Below, one piece after another: positions 1-11,951 of a stretch of DNA of 64,000 nucleotides. A program made the translations under genes and the position numbers. Each line of letters opens with the position of its first letter. Position 1 is the stretch's first letter. The DNA is from Zygaena filipendulae. Lineage: Eukaryota > Arthropoda > Insecta > Lepidoptera > Zygaenidae. The DNA is taken from NCBI GenBank assembly GCA_907165275.2, contig OU015675.1:5225501-5289500 (forward strand). Direction: 5' to 3'. The notes under the pieces were generated by a model, which searched no databases, was not told the origin of the DNA, and saw only the letters and a program-made list of their open reading frames with translations.

Positions 1-83
1 ATACTATTGAAAGAAGAACCTTTCTTCACAAAATCGGTTAAAAATAAAACAAATAAAACGTGCGTTGTTATTTAACTACTCAC

Positions 84-263
84 TTTTAATGGATAAGCTA
101 TCATCTCTATTCCTTGTGAACCTAGGATGATGAGTGATGATATTCTGGTTGTGGTACCACACAGTCCTGGGAGATGGCGAACCTACGCTTTTGCATTCTA
201 GGTGTAGAGAATTCCTCACTGCCACTGCAACCTCACCTCCCAATGAAGCTACGCCAGCCACAA
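84..263 (-). CDS. Dscam-like: Dscam-like exon: N-terminal half of Ig10
   Basis: Leftmost exon in the window. The intron before it ends TTTGTAACAG and the donor is GTGAGT. It holds 59 full codons, entered in phase 1 and left in phase 1. Visible landmarks are the B-strand cysteine (LHLECKSVGSPSP) and the core tryptophan (RTVWYHNQN), followed by a C'-D stretch ending SLSIK. In the Dscam family this is the tenth Ig domain, set between FN4 and FN5. The second Ig10 cysteine must lie in an exon left of the window. The reading stays open through the donor to a stop just beyond it, so an unspliced transcript would truncate here. Confidence 0.9.
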
Positions 264-898
264 CTGTTACAAATTATACAAAATATTATAAAGGTATTAT
301 TACTGCAGCGGCCGGCAAAAGTGGCTTTGATAGACCAACGTGTAAAGTAAGTTAAGTTCTTCATGCCTCACTGTGGTCAAGGCTTGTACTTATAGTACTT
401 TCCTCAAATACCATATTACGCTCGGTAATTTGTGCAAATCATATATGTGTGAACAAAATAATAGGTACTTGAAGAACTTCTAACTGAATAAATAGTTTCG
501 AAATAAAGTTTTGTAAGTATGTTACGTAGTCTTTCTTTCTTCTTTTATTTGGCTTTCGCGTATAATGCATTTACAAGTTTCAAGTAAAATAAGTTAGTTA
601 AATGCGCAAATTAGCTTTTAGCATCGTTGTATGGTTTGAAATTGTAGGCCATGGTACTGAATAGACTACAAAAACTTTCTCGGAGCTCTTGAGGATATAA
701 AAAAGGATAAAAACCGTCACTGTGAAAATTATTGTCCAATACAGCACCATAAAACACAACAAAATCCTTTTTTAAAAATTTTTTATTGACACGAATATAA
801 ATGACCGAACCGCCATCTTTGGTTTCCGCCAAAAAACTTGTTACGTAGTCTTACATTATTAAATGTTTGGATGAAAAAAACTTGCAATTTATTCATAC

Positions 899-1083
899 CT
901 CTTTGCAAAGGAGTATTAGTGACTTTTTTACTTTCTGGTCCCTCACCGACAGCTGTGCTTGCTGTCACCCAAACGTCATATTGACGACCTTCATGGAGTC
1001 CTTTGAGTTCCATAGTATGCGTGGTATCATATGCTTCATTTGTTATGCTTGCTTCTACTCTGAATATTTGTGGTCCATCATTG
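899..1083 (-). CDS. Dscam-like: Dscam-like exon: C-terminal part of FN4
   Basis: Acceptor TTGTATACAG and donor GTATGA. There are 61 full codons, entered after two bases of a codon (giving Ser) and left after one base. It encodes strands C' to G of fibronectin type III domain 4: FRVEASITNEA, then the loop and F strand ELKGLHEGRQYDVWVTAST, then the typical AVGEGPES turn. The YDVWVTAS motif plus AVGEGP is the FNIII tyrosine-corner region of Dscam. It splices directly to Ig10 at LQR-VVAGV. Confidence 0.92.
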
Positions 1084-1201
1084 CTGTATACAATATGATA
1101 AGGATTTGAGCAAGCAATATAATATCTGCATTGAATATATCTGTCATTTTTTTATTTAAAAAATCTAATACGATTGTTTTGAACGAAATATAAAACATTA
1201 C

Positions 1202-1331
1202 CTAGCAGTTGGTTTGCAATACACTGAATAGTGCAACAGTCTTCCGTTCGGTTGAAGTGGTGTTTTCCAACTCACCAGCAACGTTGTCGACGATTGAGAA
1301 AGCAATTTTATTTCACTCGGAGCATCAGGCA
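1202..1331 (-). CDS. Dscam-like: Dscam-like exon: N-terminal half of FN4
   Basis: Acceptor ends TTTTATTAG and the donor is GTAATG, a slightly weak donor. It carries 42 full codons beginning VPDAPSEIKLLSQSS, the usual FNIII start with a Pro-rich A strand. The B-strand tryptophan follows (LLVSWKTPLQPNG) and then HYSVYCKPTA. It enters in phase 1 and leaves in phase 2, joining the next exon in frame. Family reading: first half of the fourth FNIII domain. Confidence 0.9.
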
Positions 1332-1930
1332 CTAATAAAACATAAGGGTTTAAATATATTATTTATTTATATTATTTTACTAATACGTTAAATATTTTAA
1401 AAGATTTCATAAGGTTCTCTGTGTTCATCAGATTGCATTCTATTTTATAATGATCGTGTGCTGATATAATATTTAAATATTATTTACTTTTCTATTAATT
1501 TAATAAAAGCAAATAATAAAATAAACTGCACCAAAGTTAATTACTGCCTACCTACGTTAACAGCATTGCGGAGTAAAAACAGATACTACACGGTGAAATT
1601 TTCCTAGTGAAATTTACTATGGACGCATTTAAGAGCACTATTTAGAATTTCACTCTGGAAATTACAAGCATTGCCATAGTAAAATTCTTAATAGTGACTA
1701 AAGACGGGCCCTAAAATGCGTCCATACTAAATTTGTACAGGAAAATTTCATCGTGTACGGATACTGAATAGTATTCTAGCTGAATACAAGCAAAACTTAG
1801 ATTAGTTTTAGAATTAAATTTTAAAGAAAAAAAAAAAGGGAATATATCAAGAGCATCCCCGTCTTCGAGACGAGATAACACTGTATTGAGCTTTGAAACT
1901 TCGTAGCAAGTTAAACATAGTAAAACTTAC

Positions 1931-2083
1931 CGTCTTGTAGCGTTGCGCAAACAATAGGGTAGGAGAAAGGTCCGATCCCGAAGTTCGAGAAGCCTGCGAC
2001 TTTGATTGTGTAGTTTGTATACTTGAACAAGCCTTGTAAACGTAGTTCTGTTACCAGGGACGTAGCGTTTTGCCATTGTCTTC
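1931..2083 (-). CDS. Dscam-like: Dscam-like exon: C-terminal half of FN3
   Basis: Acceptor TTTCCTTCAG and donor GTAAGT, both strong. The 50 full codons begin GRQWQNATSLV and contain the F-strand tyrosine corner (FKYTNYTIKVAGF) and the GIGPFS turn. One NAT sequon and one NYT sequon are visible as possible N-glycosylation sites. The exon ends LQD, and the next exon restores VPDAP of FN4. Confidence 0.92.
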
Positions 2084-3356
2084 CTGAAGGAAAGTTTTGA
2101 TAATTTGCTTAACTATAGCGGTGGAGAGTGAAAGCAAAATTTGACTTGAAATTAGATGTGAACTGATTTGAATAGAGTAGCTATTTTTGAGCCGTGAGTA
2201 GGTAATGCTTAAGATTCTAAGGCATTTTGCTTTTTATAATAGTTATAGTACGTAAAGTAGCAGCTTCAAAGTTATAGCATACCTATATATTAACCTGTTA
2301 TCGATACACAAATAATTGCATGTCCTTATTAACTAATTTATCAACGCCCGAGCGAAAAAAAAACGCTGGGTTTGGAAATTAAAATTGAAGGATGAAAAGG
2401 GAGTGAAAGATGGTATTAATTTACCCCGTTTTTTTAAAGAAACACTTATTTATTAGAATTTTGAGAATTGAAGGAGGCTGACAGTTTGTTCAGAGATATA
2501 ACTATTTTAGAAATCACAATCTTGGAAATCGGTTTTGGGCTATTTTTCTATACTTATATAATAAAGAGAAAAGATTTGATTTTCGTTTGTAATGGATAAA
2601 CTCAGAAACTACTTAACTGATTTCACGTACAGGAAACCATAGTGTTCCTGAGTGACATAGGGTACTTTAACCATGGATTTCCCACGGGACGCCGAAATTG
2701 ACGCGGGAGAAATCATAGGGACTAGTTTCAAATAATGAAAGGAATCACAACACATACGGACACATTTTAGGGTTATTATGTAAGAAGGGCTAAACCGCAA
2801 GGGAGAACAGTTAGCTGTAGTAATGTACCTAATGTTTTATTACATTACTATAACCTGAACGATTCTCCACTGGCCCAACAGTCTTTTATAATATACTTAC
2901 TCTATATTCTTGCTACAAGGTGGCAATTTATACTTTTGTAATAATAAGAAAAGTTTCCTCGCTTCTCCGTTAAAAAGGTTCATTCAATTATTTTTAATGT
3001 TGCTTTTTCAAGATAAACTTTATAATAATGAAAAATTTTCAAGGATTTCTCTTTCTGTATTAAAGTATAAAAAGTTAGTCGAAGAGGTAGTATAGATAAA
3101 AGTGCTATGCCAGGGGTTCTTTATGGTATTTCTGGTCTCAACCAAAGATAATATCGACTCGGTTGGGTGACAAATTGATCTACGCGATTTATTTGCCATA
3201 TTGAGTTATTTGGGATCAGAGATTTGCGTTTGATTTAAAATTTTTACGAGAATTTTGCAGTTGTTTAACCTACTCCACATTGAAAACATTATAAGCTAAA
3301 GTATAAAGTGAAATACATACATATAGAGATAAAAATAATACAGAAGTCGTTCTCAC

Positions 3357-3491
3357 CCTGAGCAGCGTATAGTACTGAGTAGCCAATCAGCGCCCCCGCT
3401 TGCTTGTGTGGCGGTATCGGTTGCCAACTCACGCGCAGGGCGGTGGACGTAACGGCGCTGCATTCAACGGAGGAAGGACCTTCCTCTGGCG
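3357..3491 (-). CDS. Dscam-like: Dscam-like exon: N-terminal half of FN3
   Basis: Acceptor TTGTACTTCTAG and donor GTGAGA. The 44 full codons read APEEGPSSVECSA at the domain start, then the B-strand tryptophan LRVSWQPIPP and LIGYSVLYAAQ. Local base composition is clearly more GC-rich than the flanking introns. It is preceded, in transcript order, by the 8.2-kb intron that holds most of the left-side repeats. Confidence 0.92.
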
Positions 3492-4248
3492 CTAGAAGTA
3501 CAACGGCAGTTTTAGCATAGAATTACAAGTTTAGGCGTGACGAAGGTGTAGGCTGTTACTGCTGTGTGTGTCGAACAATATAGACTTCAATGTGCCTCTC
3601 CTTACGCAACCGCACGCACTAGTCCACCACCATAGTTGTTTTAAAGTGTCGCGTGTGTGGCTTTAGTATGAAATCTACCTACATAACATTTCTTCTTAAC
3701 TTCTACTATAGTTAAGCCGTAATGTATTTTAATATAAGGTTCTAGGTGGTTTTATAATTAACCAAAATCGGTTTTATTAAAAAAACCGCCCCTTCTTAAG
3801 AGTTTCTATTGATATGAATATTCTATAGTTAAAAATACAGATATTTTAGGTAATTAAAGACATGCAATCGAATATTATTGTCAAATTTAAATTAATAGTA
3901 ATAAAGGAACATAGCAAAAGAAAACTCCCAGTTTTTATTAGAAAACTTACAAAAAAGGTTTTTAACAGTTTCGCCTTCCTTTGTTTTGGTAATTAAATAA
4001 ACATTAATTTCTGCCTGTGTCGAACATGAAAACCGGGTTTAAAGTCAAAATTACAATGGACAAAGCTTTGATGTAAGATTGTAAGACTTACAGAGATGTT
4101 GGTAGATGAAATTGTGCGATACTTGCCATGCATATTTCTATGTTCTTAGAATAAGAACACAATCCAAGTTGGACTTAAGTATAGTACCTTCATAACATTT
4201 AGTTACATTATTTTAAGAGGTTAAAATAGTTTATTTCTACTCTACAAT

Positions 4249-4565
4249 AGGGATGTTGACGACTTTTGAAAATCATAATTCTAATTAGTCCGTCAGTTAG
4301 TAAATAAAAAATCAATAGACACAATTTTTCGCTTTTTCAAATTAATAAAAATATACTGAAATAAAGCGCTAATGCGCACGCACGCTAAACTACAATAAGT
4401 TTAGGGTGGGGGCTCGTGACGTCATTAACCGGTATAAGCTCCCATACAAACTGCACCGCCTTTTTTTTTCGAGTAGGTACGTAAAAAAAGAAAAAATACC
4501 TACGTGTCCAATATTTTTTATTAATCTACAAGACGGACTAAAAAACTACCAATTTCCACCATTTT
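4249..4565 (+). mobile_element. MITE family 1 copy (partial), CRE-bearing
   Basis: It starts with gggatgttgac and the shared block attagtccgtcagttag, and ends with the shared block taatctacaagacggact. The internal part has gtgacgtca but lacks the second CRE seen in the better copies at 10953-11280 and 43352-43685. Subterminal blocks are inverted relative to each other, which is typical of a non-autonomous TIR element. Confidence 0.6.
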
Positions 4566-4859
4566 AGGAAAACTTTTAATACCTATATAAACGACTCGCA
4601 AACAGTTTTAAACTTTATTACGAAAAGACGGGAGTCGAAGAGACCTTATCAACTTTATTGCGAAATGTACAAAAAGCGACATAGACAAAATCGATACATT
4701 TTACGACAAGCAGCAGGTAAAATTGTTCCCTGGCTCTAGAATGGCACGATAAAGTTTATTACAGAACTTTTACGTGGATCTAATCAAAAAAGCTCGCCAG
4801 AAAATTGAATAGAAAGCAATAAAGCTATTCTAAAGTTTATTCTAAATTGTAATTAGGGA

Positions 4860-5175
4860 CCATCCGTACAGTACGTCAAACGTTAAGGGGGGGAGGGGGT
4901 CGATGAAGTGTGACATTGTGTGACAAGGGGTAGGGGCCAGGAGGGGTCCTAAGTTTCGTGACGTCAAATTTCAAAATGTTATAAATCCAAATTTGGAAAT
5001 GCCAATTTGAATTTACTTACGAAAAACTTCAAAATACTTTGAACTCTATCTGTATGGACTATGGGCATAAGGTTTAAATTTTTTAGATGTAAAATTGCAA
5101 AATATATGACGTCATACCAGGGAGGGGGGGTCTCACAAATGTTACCAACTGCGACAAGGAGGGGTCAGTACTTTA
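4860..5175. repeat. G-rich interspersed repeat (gggagggggtc / tgacgtca type)
   Basis: The block begins accatccgtacagtacgtc, runs through ggggagggggtcgatgaag and tgtgacattgtgtgacaagg, and ends near gacgtcataccagggagg. The run of purine-rich strings with embedded gacgtca is unlike the AT-rich intron around it. A related G-rich block lies at 63085-63190. I recognise it only as a dispersed arthropod-type repeat. Confidence 0.45.
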
Positions 5176-6089
5176 TGAATGACCCCTTAACTATGATATT
5201 TGTTTTTATTCAGTTGGTAACTATTTTTTGTCTTTCCAATGTAAAACTGAATAATTAAGATACATAATCAACAAAGCAAAAACGTCCTCAAAAAAGAACC
5301 ACAAAATTAAAATCTGTGAAGAATTTCTAGTTTTCATTGCTATAGCTTTTTAAAATAACCTTTATACTTCAGGTATAAAGTATGAATTTGTGTTTATTCA
5401 ATGAAAATTTTTGACAGTTGGCTTCAATGCAACTTTTTGATAATATACCTACTTAAGGTGCGGGTGTTAGGGCTAGTTTTCATACAAATTGCCTACCGAG
5501 TTTTCTTGCACTACGGCTATTTTTATTTATTAGACTTTATTTAATAAAATACTTCTACTTGTTTCGATGCCGCATAAGTCTCAAATCTTTGCAGATAGTG
5601 AACAAATAACATAATTATAAGCATTTCAAAAATATTAAATTTTGGTCGAATCTCTTACTTGTGTGAGAGCGTATACAGTATATGTGTACGAAAATGGCGG
5701 CCCGGTCTATAAACAGCTGTGGTTTGGCTGTAGACTGACAAGTCCCCCGAATGCAGTAGTTTGTAGTGAGTTCCAAAAGGATCGAAAGGTGTCGCGGCGT
5801 TGAGCCGTGAGTTTTGACAATTTTACCTACCGGGATAATTTAGAATTGAATTTGGAATATACATATTACTGATATAGTTGGTAGGTATTTAGTAGCCGAA
5901 GCGAAGTAGTAGAAGCGAAGGCATAACTACATTTTGTTTTGAGTCCCGTACAAGTAGGTATACCTTATAAGCTACAGGTAGCCCGTACAAGTATTTTATA
6001 TTTTTGTGTTGCATAAATTCTTGCTATCTCTTTCTTGTTTTCTCGATGCGTAAAAGAGAGAGACCATATTTTCGAATGGTTGTATCTCA

Positions 6090-6550
6090 CCACGGCCCAG
6101 GGTAATTTAACTTTTATCTTCGATGCAATCAGCAATGACACGCAGCCATATAATGTTGGTACAACTTCATATTTTTATTGTGTCTATGTGACCACGTGAT
6201 CAAATTTTTAATATCTTCAAAAACAATTTTTTTTTTTGTAAAGCTCATACCCTCGAAACTAGTATGAGACAACCCCATCATGTTGCTGTTTAAACTTCAT
6301 GTTTTCGTGGTATCTATGTGTTCACGTGACAAAATTTTTGAACGCTTATAACTCCGAAACTATAGGACGCAGTCATATCACGTTGGTACTCAAACTTCAT
6401 GTTTTGTGATATCTATGTGATCACATGGTCAAATTTTCGACAGCTCATATCTCCGAAACTGCAAGTTACAGACTCATCGTGTTGGTAGGTCAAACTTCAT
6501 CTTTTCGTGATATCTATGTGATCACGTGAAGTAATTTTCAAAAGCTTATA
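6090..6550. repeat. Diverged tandem repeat, about 100-bp unit with E-box
   Basis: About four diverged copies share the order acttcatgttttcgtg, tatctatgtg, a cacgtg-like site, caaattt, then aactccgaaact and catgttggta. The E-box-like sites fall near 6193 (cacgtg), 6322 (tcacgtga), 6421 (cacatg) and 6522 (tcacgtga), so the spacing is roughly 100-130 bp. It lies inside the long intron. Confidence 0.6.
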
Positions 6551-7249
6551 ATATTTTTTACTATTACCTATGCATATACCTACTTTGTATTTGTTAATTT
6601 ATAGGTACTAATGATAAAGCTGAAGAGTTTGTTTGCTTGTTTGGTTGAACGTACTAATCTCAGGAACTACTAGATCGAATTGAAAAATTATTTCCGTGTT
6701 AGATAGTCATTTATTGAGGACGGCTATAGGCTATAACATCACGCTATGACCAATACGAGCGGAGCACGACACGACACTCACGTGGTTTTTTCAGTAAGTT
6801 TTTTTCTCCAAATTTTTTTGTAGTCAACTATTAGAGACGAGAATCGAATATTGAATGCCTTTTTACAAAAAAAATACCCTCGTAACGTTACACCCTGTAT
6901 AATAAAGACTTTAATTTTGTAAATTTTTCCAAATGATGTAACTGTTCACTCATTATTATTTATTATTTCCTTGATTTTGTAATAAAAAAAAAATAAAAAT
7001 AAAAACTGACGGGAGCAAAACCGCGGCAGGATCAACTGCCAGTAAAATATTTATATTTTACAAATAATACAATATTATAATAAATCTGTCTTCCCAACGC
7101 ACGCTTTGACGAAACTAAATAAAAGAAGATCAATATATTCAAATGACGCGCGACGGCTGAATGCATACAATTTTTTCGGCAGGAGGAACTATACGATAAT
7201 GGTCCGGTGGTTAGAACAACTTCCGAAGAAGTCTCAATATTATATGACT

Positions 7250-7560
7250 AACTGTGCCCTGCGGTTTCACCCGCGTGAAAAGTTTTTGTGTAACAACTTT
7301 TTTCCCGATATCCGATTTGAATGAAACAAAGCCTATATTATGTAGCTACAGGCTAAGCTTAATCTACCTGTGAAAACCGCATGACAATCTGTTCAGTTGA
7401 TTTGGAGATTATGGCGAACAAACAGACAGACAGACAGAAAAGAATTTCAAAAACTTTTTTTTGTGTTTGGTTACTCTTCTTTTATCACCCCTCTCCATTT
7501 TAGGTAAAAATATTCAATGTACAGAATCGCGGATTCTACTCTTTTATTATAGTTTAGAAG
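7250..7560 (+). repeat. GC-rich interspersed repeat, subfamily B
   Basis: It opens with ctgcggtttcacccgcgtg, continues with gaaacaaagcctatatta and a run of gaca units at 7425-7438, and ends gcggattctactcttttatt. The same layout occurs in reverse orientation at 38533-38853 and in part at 40015-40194 and 51955-52090. It is likely a SINE or the 3' part of a larger element. Confidence 0.6.
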
Positions 7561-7671
7561 TATAGATAATTTTTTTATTATCTGTCATTTTTTATGCTTT
7601 TGTTTACGATTTCAAATCTAAACTGCTTTTTCATAATATACATTATGCACACTTCTAGATAAACTTATTAT

Positions 7672-7850
7672 TTGAAATGCGAATATGAGTTTGTTTGTTT
7701 GTTTGTTACGGTTTATTACTCAACCGATTATCTAGAAATTTTGCATACACTTTATTAGTAGGGGCACAGAGAAGGACACAGGGTAGTTTTTATCCCGGAA
7801 TTCCCGCAGAAACTGAAGTTAGCGTGGGTGAAACCGCGCTAATTTCTAGG
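7672..7850 (-). repeat. GC-rich interspersed repeat, subfamily A
   Basis: Reverse-orientation copy ending tatcccggaattcccgcag ... gtgggtgaaaccgcgc, beginning near gaatatgagtttgtttg. It has the gcatacactttattag and cagagaaggacac blocks shared by most copies in this window. Confidence 0.55.
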
Positions 7851-8267
7851 TATATTATGAAAAATAGCTAGTATTATTATAAAGAAGTAAAGAACCAGTT
7901 ATTTTAAATACTTCACTCATAAGAAACTACAGTATCCTCCAGTATCATTTGTTAATTTTATAAAAATGTTTCACGCGGGTAATACGGGACATAGCTAGTA
8001 GAATATAAAATACTTTACAAACTCAACGTACCTACTGATGAAACTCAATAAAATATAAAATATTATTATCACGAGATGTCGTGTCGTTATTATTTAAATT
8101 TTGAAATGGAACAACGGCAGAATGCGTTTAGGTTTTTTTTCGTGTAATAACACCAAGCGGTATATAGGTTGAGTGGCTAGACCAAAGAGTATATAACCAC
8201 TATGCGTACTAACGTCTGGCTCTAATCCTTTTAGAATTACGGTTCAAATCTCGGTTTATAAGAGTAC

Positions 8268-8702
8268 TAGCTGTTCCCCGGGGTTTTACCCGCGGCAATT
8301 TCGGAGATTCCGCAGGAATTCCGGGATACAAAGTACCCTATGCATATAGGGTACCTTCTCTGTACCCTTGACAACGTATTTGCGAAATCTCATTGGATTT
8401 CACCGTTGTTAATTTTGGAGTTCCCGCGGGAATCCCGGGATATAAAGTACCCTATGCATATAGGGTACCTTCTCTGTACCCCTGATAACGTATATGCAAA
8501 ATCTCATTAGATTTCACCGGTGTTAATTTTGGAGTTCCCGCGGGAATTCTGGTATATAAAGTAAGTACCCTATGTCCTTTTCTGTACCCCTGACAACGTG
8601 TATGCAAAATTTCGTGATGATCCGTTGAGCCATTAAGCCGTGAAAGCGTAACAGACAGACAGACAGAGTTACTTTCGCATTTATAATATTATTAGTATTT
8701 AG
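8268..8702 (+). repeat. GC-rich interspersed repeat, subfamily A, internally triplicated
   Basis: It begins gctgttccccggggtttt and ends in gacagacagacagagtta, then ttcgcatttataatatta. The block with gagttcccgcgggaat, the stretch ending agtaccctatgc, and ctctgtacccctgacaac is present three times in tandem with a period of about 120 bp. Only the last copy is followed by the usual 3' part. Confidence 0.65.
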
Positions 8703-10679
8703 TAGGGATTGTAATGTCAGTGTCTTTGTGGAATTATGTACTTTTTTTGTAAAGTTATCACGAATCATACAGGTTTTGAGTTGAACTGTGATTCTATTTA
8801 GTATTGGATATTCTATGATTGATTTTTTTTCTAAAATTACAAACATCCTAGTTGATGACGTAAATTACATAGACTGCTGAAATACATAGATAGTGGTCAT
8901 AGTGTCGGAGATATTATAAGATTTCAATTTTTTTATCACCAAGTAAATCCCGAAATCTTGAAATTTAGATTAGGACCTAGAGTTATTTTTATACCCAAAA
9001 TTATTTTCAGTTCCAATATTTACGCAAGTAGGTACGTGTGTAACCTGCAGGGAAAGGTTGTATTGAAAATAAGTCCAATATTTTTATTTAATTTTATCCA
9101 TCTTTATATTTTCTTAGATTCTAGTTCTATATCCTTTAAATTTTCTTTTTTGGAATTAAAATAAAATTCCAAAAAAGAACGAAAAATAAATCGTTTGTAG
9201 ATCTATAAATAAGTATATATAAACAAATTTGAGAAAATTAGTTAAAAAAAGTGGAATCGCAATCTTAGATTTGAACACGAGATTTTCACGATTCATTATT
9301 TACAAAAAGAGACGTATTACACCACAGCGCCAACGAGACTCAAACATAATAAGTCAAATTCAGAATCAGATTCGGCTAATACTAATCGATTTGCATGTGT
9401 GTGTGACTACGTTTCGGGCGGTTATTCCTAATTTTCTTGTAGTTAAAGGATAATAATGCGCGTAAGACCATATAAAATTTTTAAATGAAAGATATATTAA
9501 ACACTCATCCTGTCGCATTTATCATCAAAATCTATCTTTTAGCTTGCGATTCTCTGTAAATTGAGAAAACACTTTTATGGCGCCGCCCGCGGCCTCTATC
9601 GGCTGAGAGGCTGCATAATATGGTGGCGCGCCACCTTAAGTGCTATTTGTATGGAACTGTAGATCTGAGTAAAACTTTTTTGACAAAAGGTATTTTTAGT
9701 CAAACCGCATTATTATCAATGTAGCCGAGGGGAGCTATGAGGACTGATTTAAAGGGCTTTATAAAAATATTATCAAAATTTTAATACGGAAATATAATAG
9801 GTTGACAAGGGGCTTATATCGAAACGTAACTTAAAAATAATGACATTCTCTATATAAAAATTAAAATAATACAAAATTATAAACAGCCAGTATTGGTTGG
9901 CAACAATCAAACTAAAATTTTCAACTGAAATCTTGTCATGGAAGGACAAATTACGCTGTCTCAAATTAATTTTCATTTAATTGAAACTCGTGCAAGAGAA
10001 AAAAAAAAAAAATTACCGTATCTACTTCCGGACAAAATTTTCTATTAATTTCGTATCCAAACAAAGTTTTAATTAGGGCTGCGGAGTAAGTGTCAACTAA
10101 AGTAATATATTTTAACGAACAATGCCTCAAGCTGCACGATTTTTGCCAGGTGACTGGTAATTATAATGACAATAATGTGAAACTTCGAAGCGGAAAAGTT
10201 AACGAAGACAATAAAGCTTTACTGCCGAAAACTCGCCCGCAAGTTTTGTGGTGGAATTTTGCAAATTGCCACCCATCTGAAAAACTTTTTCCACGGAAAA
10301 TCAGAGAGAACAGGACAGAGCAGACCGACAAAGACATTTTTGAGGTTTATAATATTATTGGGTGCCTGCGTCAAGAGTTTCCTATAGCTTCTTTTTATTG
10401 TTATGAGAGAAGCTTCCAATGTTAGGGATATCATAATATAACAATGCATTTGTTTCCTAACGTTCCCGTTTCGAATGTTACTGTTAGGTTGTATTGGGTT
10501 ACTTTTTTGGCGTTCCGCTATTAAAAAGGGTATGATGGCGTAATTCTAATTAATCCATAATCAAAATTCGGAAAATTGCTTGATTTTTCACAAATTCTAA
10601 CAGAACACAGAGGAAAAACCGTAATGGGCATCGAATTGTGATAAGATTAAATTCTTAATTAGCAGTCCATAGATATTTC

Positions 10680-10755
10680 CTGTTATTTATTTATTTATTT
10701 ATTTATTCTTCTTGCACAAAATAGTACAAATGGCGAACTTAATGCCTTGATCATG
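10680..10755 (-). repeat. Retroposon 3' tail fragment with (ttta)n
   Basis: A ttatttatttatttattta run is followed by cttgcacaaaatagtac and ggcgaacttaatgcc. Read on the minus strand this is a retroposon end with a taaa-rich tail. The same block occurs inside the MITE at 36495-37000. Confidence 0.5.
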
Positions 10756-10952
10756 ATCATGATAGGATAATAATAGATTGTTAATATTTTCGTTACATTG
10801 TTTAAATTCTAATTAATTACCAAGTTCAACAGTTTCACGATACCTAGAAGCGTGTTTTGATATGTTAATTTGTGTATAAACTGTTTTAGTAGGTATAAAA
10901 GTAGGTAAATATATCGATATACATAGAGAGATATTACAGACAGAGCGTTCTA

Positions 10953-11280
10953 GAGGATGTTGACTACTTTTGAAAATCAAAATTCTAGTTAGTCCGTCAG
11001 TTAGAAAATAAAAAAAAACAATAGACATGTATTTTATGCTTTTTCAAATAAATTAAAATATACAGAGATAAAGCGCATTAAAGTTTGGGGTGAGGGGGTC
11101 GTGACGTCACTAACCGGTAAAACCGCCATACAAACTGTCCGGATAGTGACGTCACGCGAAATTTCAACTCAATGTATCGCCGTTATTTTTTTTATTAGGT
11201 AAAAAAAGAAAAAATACGTGTCCAATATTTTTTATTAATCTACAAGACGGGTTTAAAAAAAATATTCAACATGCCCATTG
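10953..11280 (+). mobile_element. MITE family 1 copy with two CRE palindromes
   Basis: Near full length. The left end gaggatgttgactac and right end ttcaacatgcccattg are inverted relative to each other. Inside are gtccgtcagttag on the left and its partner ctacaagacgg on the right. Two gtgacgtcac palindromes (near 11101 and 11147) flank the centre. It has no coding capacity. Confidence 0.65.
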
Positions 11281-11696
11281 ATGCATAGATACAGAGACGT
11301 AGAAAGCTGGTTTCTCCGCCCGTGAAATTGCATCACTCCGAATGCGGGCAATGCGGTTCTATTATCACTAAATAAATGATCATTAATGTAATTGACTTTA
11401 TTATTGAAGTGATATTATATCGGATTTTATGCAAGTTGTGTTGTGTCGAACCGAAGAACAAAATATAATTTAAAAACATTGGTCTCAAAGAATAGAGAAT
11501 TGGACGATTTGCGAATTGGAGGATTGGATCATTTGCGAATTGGACCATTTGCGCCTGAACGAATAGAATATCTAATATCCTAACTAAATAGATCGTGTTT
11601 GCTTTTTTCAAACACTTTTATTGAAACACCAAGTCCCAAGAAATAAAACACCTTTTTAATAAATAGTTAACTAAGTAATGAAAGCAATGGAGTCAC

Positions 11697-11779
11697 CTCC
11701 TTCCCGCGTGTCTTGAAATAGCGGTATAGAGAACGGTCCAGTGCCGGCGCCGTTGAAGGCTGCCACTGAAACCGCGTAC
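11697..11779 (-). CDS. Dscam-like: Dscam-like exon: C-terminal end of FN2
   Basis: Acceptor TTTGCAATAG and donor GTGACT, a weaker donor. The 27 full codons read YAVSVAAFNGAGTGPFS, the F strand and G-turn of FNIII domain 2, then PLFQDTREG. It enters in phase 2 (completing Arg) and leaves in phase 1, so that FN3 starts APEEG in the exon at 3357-3491. Confidence 0.92.
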
Positions 11780-11860
11780 CTATTGCAAAGGGAATAAGGC
11801 ACAACGTTAGATGAACACACCGATAAAAGTATACCGTAATTAGATTAAGTCGAAGTTTAC

Positions 11861-11951
11861 CTAACGCCTTTCAGGAGTCCGGTGATTACAGTTTCTTGTT
11901 TCGAATAAAGGGATGTCGTTTTGACAATTTTATCGCTTGTTTCGTGTATAT
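11861..11951 (-). CDS. Dscam-like: Dscam-like exon: middle of FN2
   Basis: Acceptor TTATTCAACAG and donor GTAAAC. The 29 full codons cover IHETSDKIVKTTSLYSK and QETVITGLLKGV, the C' to E strands of FNIII domain 2. It is separated from the next exon by only 81 bp, one of the shortest introns here. Phase 1 in and phase 2 out fit both neighbours. Confidence 0.9.

Larger units (their letters stand above)
3492..11696 (-). other. 8.2-kb intron between FN2 and FN3 exons, repeat-filled
   Basis: I find no exon here. It holds a CRE-bearing MITE (4249-4565), a G-rich repeat (4860-5175), the E-box tandem repeat (6090-6550), several GC-rich interspersed repeats (7250-8702), a retroposon tail (10680-10755) and a second copy of the MITE (10953-11280). 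The rest is AT-rich sequence without visible signals. Open frames such as 10090-10425 lack splice context, family motifs and a proper ATG. Confidence 0.7.

Noticed and set aside
8523..8846. 107-codon minus-strand open frame
   Set aside because: Half of it is the GC-rich interspersed repeat read in reverse.
10090..10425. 111-codon open frame on the plus strand
   Set aside because: It begins with GTG, not ATG, lies in an intron, has a matching open frame on the other strand, and shows no domain or splice context.
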